Below are positions 62,075-64,000 of a DNA stretch of 64,000 bases, piece after piece. The DNA is from Variovorax paradoxus. GTDB lineage: Bacteria > Pseudomonadota > Gammaproteobacteria > Burkholderiales > Burkholderiaceae_C. The translations under genes and the position numbers were made by a program. The stretch is from NCBI RefSeq assembly GCF_030811855.1, contig NZ_JAUSRN010000004.1, positions 1 to 64,000 on the forward strand, written 5' to 3'. The notes below the pieces were generated by a model that was given only the letters and a program-made list of their open reading frames with translations, was not told the origin of the DNA and searched no databases. Numbering within the stretch: the first letter of the stretch is position 1; every line of letters starts with the position of its first letter.

Positions 62075-63379
62075 TCAATGGTGCTTGTCGCTGCGCGCGA
62101 TGGCGAGCAGGTGCTGGACTTCTTCGGGGTACTTGCGCAGGTTGTGATGGTGCCAGCGCTGGATGAGCCACATGCAGCCGGCCACCACGCCGCCGAAGGC
62201 GCCGATGGCCGCGAAGGCCGAGAGGCCGAGGCCGGTGCAAGCGCTGTAGAAGCCGCCGAGCAGCAGGATGCAAGCCTGCTCGTTGAAGTTTTGCACGGCG
62301 ATGGAGCGGCCCGCGCCCATCAGGTTGTGGCCGCGGTGCTGCAGCAGTGCGTTCATCGGCACCACCAGGAAGCCGCCCAATCCGCCCAGCAGGATGAGGA
62401 AAGGAACGGCGATCCAGACGTTGCTGATCAGGTTCATGCTGATGACCAGCAGGCCCATGCCGATGCCCATGGGAATCACGCGCGTGGCCATGTCCAGGCG
62501 CATGCGCATCGACGCGACGATGGCTCCCACCGCCATGCCGATGGTGACCACGCCGGTGAGCGCCGTGGCCTGCGTCGTGTTGTAGTTGAGGGCGAGCGCG
62601 GCCCAGGCCAGCACGATGTACTTGAGGTTGGCGCCCGCTCCCCAGAAAAGCGTGGTGGTGGAAAGCGAGATCTGGCCGAGCTTGTCGCGCCACAGGCGTG
62701 AGTTGCAGTGCCAGAAATCGGGCAGCAGCGAGACCATGTTGCGCGCCAGGCCGTGCGAGGGGTTGGTGCGCAGCGGCCGCATCTCGACGCCGGTGTGCGG
62801 GATGCGCGTGTTGAACCAGGCCGCCAGCGCATAGACGAAGATCAGAACCGAGATGGCCGCCTCGGCCGGCGAATCGATGCCGGTATTGATCATTGGCAAG
62901 TCGATGGCAAGGAGCTGGCTCGAAACCGCATGGCCCACCAGCGAACCGCCGAGCACGATGCCCAGGAGAATCGAAGCGATCGTCAGGCCTTCGATCCAGC
63001 CGTTGGCCTTGACCAGCTGCGACGCCGGCAGCAGCTCGGTCAGGATGCCGTACTTGGCCGGGGAATAGGCCGCGGCGCCAAGTCCCACGATCGAGTAAGA
63101 CAACAGCGGATGCGAGCCGAACAGCATCATCAGGCAGCCGATCACCTTGATGGCATTGCTGATGAACATCACCCGCCCCTTCGGCAAGGCGTCGGCGAAG
63201 GCGCCCACCAGCGGCGCCAGCACCACGTAGAAGACCGCGAAGATCGGCACCAGGGCAGCGCGCTGCCATTCGGCCGATCCCGTGCTTCGCATGAGCTCGA
63301 CAGCCACGACGAAGATCGCGTTGTCGGCCAGCGACGAAAAGAACTGGGCCGACATGATCGTGTAGAAACCGCGCTTCAT
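62075..63379 (-). CDS. lplT: Lysophospholipid transporter LplT
   Basis: LplT flips lysophospholipids across the inner membrane for re-acylation. The protein starts MKRGFYTIMSAQFFSSLADNA, which matches the N-terminus of the family. The open frame extends 55 codons further upstream with no homology, so I place the start at 63379 (434 residues). Twelve hydrophobic helices and the MFS-like loop AFADALPKGRVMFISN are visible. It is divergent from alr. The acyltransferase gene aas, often linked in other bacteria, is not in the window. Confidence 0.9.
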   Translation of the reverse strand: MKRGFYTIMSAQFFSSLADNAIFVVAVELMRSTGSAEWQRAALVPIFAVFYVVLAPLVGAFADALPKGRVMFISNAIKVIGCLMMLFGSHPLLSYSIVGLGAAAYSPAKYGILTELLPASQLVKANGWIEGLTIASILLGIVLGGSLVGHAVSSQLLAIDLPMINTGIDSPAEAAISVLIFVYALAAWFNTRIPHTGVEMRPLRTNPSHGLARNMVSLLPDFWHCNSRLWRDKLGQISLSTTTLFWGAGANLKYIVLAWAALALNYNTTQATALTGVVTIGMAVGAIVASMRMRLDMATRVIPMGIGMGLLVISMNLISNVWIAVPFLILLGGLGGFLVVPMNALLQHRGHNLMGAGRSIAVQNFNEQACILLLGGFYSACTGLGLSAFAAIGAFGGVVAGCMWLIQRWHHHNLRKYPEEVQHLLAIARSDKHH

Positions 63380-63549
63380 CGATGGGCTGGCTGGCCAGGA
63401 AGATTGCTGGCAGTAGTGAGAAAGTGTCGCGACTTTTGGCGAATGGGCGGTTATAGCATGGGGGTACGACGGATAAATCAGCGTTGCCACCCTGGACGGC
63501 CCTGCTTCCGAAGGTGCTAAAACCCCGTCTTCACCATCCGACATTTGCC
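63380..63549. promoter_or_regulatory. Divergent promoter region lplT/alr
   Basis: These 170 nt separate two divergent genes. An AT-richer patch GGTTATAGCAT near 63455 and another at ACGGATAAATCAG near 63473 could hold -10 elements, but neither has a convincing -35 partner. No operator or RNA structure was recognised. Confidence 0.3.
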
Positions 63550-64000
63550 ATGCCGCGTCCCATTCTCGCCACTGTCCACACCGCCGCGCTCCGTCACAAC
63601 CTCGATCGGGCCCGGCGCGCCGCGGTCGATGCCCGCGTCTGGGCCGTGGTCAAGGCCAATGCCTATGGCCACGGCATCGAGCGCGTCTACGAGGGCCTGC
63701 GCGGCGCCGACGGCTTTGCCCTCCTCGACCTGGCCGAAGCCGAACGCGTGCGCGCCCTCGGCTGGCGCGGCCCGGTGCTGCTGCTCGAAGGCGTGTTCGA
63801 CGCGCGCGACCTGGAGCTGTGCTCGCGCCTGGACCTGTGGCACACGGTGCATTGCGACGAGCAGATCGACATGCTCGCGGCCCACAAGACGCTCAAGCCG
63901 CAGCGCGTGTTCCTCAAGATGAACTCCGGCATGAACCGCCTGGGCTTTGCGCCCGAGCGCTTCGGCTCCGCCTGGACGCGCCTGAACGCGCTGCCGCAGG
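63550..64000 (+). CDS. alr: Alanine racemase (partial, runs off window)
   Basis: Alanine racemase makes D-alanine for peptidoglycan. About 150 N-terminal residues are present. The PLP-binding Lys35 lies in VVKANAYGHG, the family signature. KMNSGMNRLGF near residue 137 is also typical. The start is ATG 63550. The 3' part, with the catalytic Tyr of the C-terminal domain, lies outside the window. Confidence 0.93.
   Translation, partial: MPRPILATVHTAALRHNLDRARRAAVDARVWAVVKANAYGHGIERVYEGLRGADGFALLDLAEAERVRALGWRGPVLLLEGVFDARDLELCSRLDLWHTVHCDEQIDMLAAHKTLKPQRVFLKMNSGMNRLGFAPERFGSAWTRLNALPQ

Noticed and set aside
63380..63544. 55-codon upstream extension of lplT
   Set aside because: The family N-terminus begins at the ATG at 63379 and the extension covers the lplT/alr promoter region.

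Overview
The window is high-GC DNA from a betaproteobacterium, most likely a Variovorax-like member of the Comamonadaceae. The evidence is the gene families, the order porin-glnK-amtB, the lplT/alr pair, and several families of short GC-rich palindromic repeats that I associate with that group. No rRNA, tRNA, CRISPR array, insertion sequence or phage gene was seen.

Region 1 (1-8282) looks like a nicotinamide/nicotinate uptake and oxidation module. It holds two branched-chain-type ABC ATPases, a Tat-leader nicotinamidase, a periplasmic binding protein, a [2Fe-2S] subunit, and a very large molybdopterin subunit fused through one membrane segment to three c-type heme domains. The last two match the architecture of two-component nicotinate hydroxylase (NicA/NicB). 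The permeases are not in the window. Palindromic repeats sit upstream of the first ATPase, just before the large subunit, and twice inside its reading frame.

Region 2 (8535-10799) carries two stand-alone catabolic enzymes: an exported alpha/beta hydrolase and a fumarylacetoacetate-hydrolase-family protein.

Region 3 (about 10917-47770) is a complete type VI secretion system (T6SS). The plus-strand run is tssA, tssB, tssC, hcp, tagJ, tssE, tssF, tssG, tssH (clpV) and three tandem vgrG genes. A translationally coupled tip/adaptor set follows: a small membrane protein, a DUF2169-pentapeptide fusion, a second pentapeptide protein, a DUF3540 protein and a DUF4150 PAAR-like protein. A minus-strand block encodes PP2C phosphatase, FHA protein TagH and a small lipoprotein. 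A divergent plus-strand block encodes TssJ, TssK, TssL with an OmpA domain, TssM, TagF and a membrane Ser/Thr kinase. Kinase, phosphatase and FHA protein together form a threonine-phosphorylation control circuit. No recognisable toxin gene is present, so the cargo is unknown. vgrG1 and vgrG2 share a 701-bp block with no difference.

Region 4 (47763-64000) is mostly housekeeping: an MFS transporter and ComM-type ATPase (minus strand); a nitrogen-regulated operon porin-glnK-amtB with a clear sigma-54 promoter; an SMP-30 lactonase; a LysR regulator behind a long inverted repeat; glycolate oxidase glcDEF; a small secreted protein; glutathione peroxidase with an EamA transporter (minus); lplT (minus); and the 5' part of alr, cut by the window edge.
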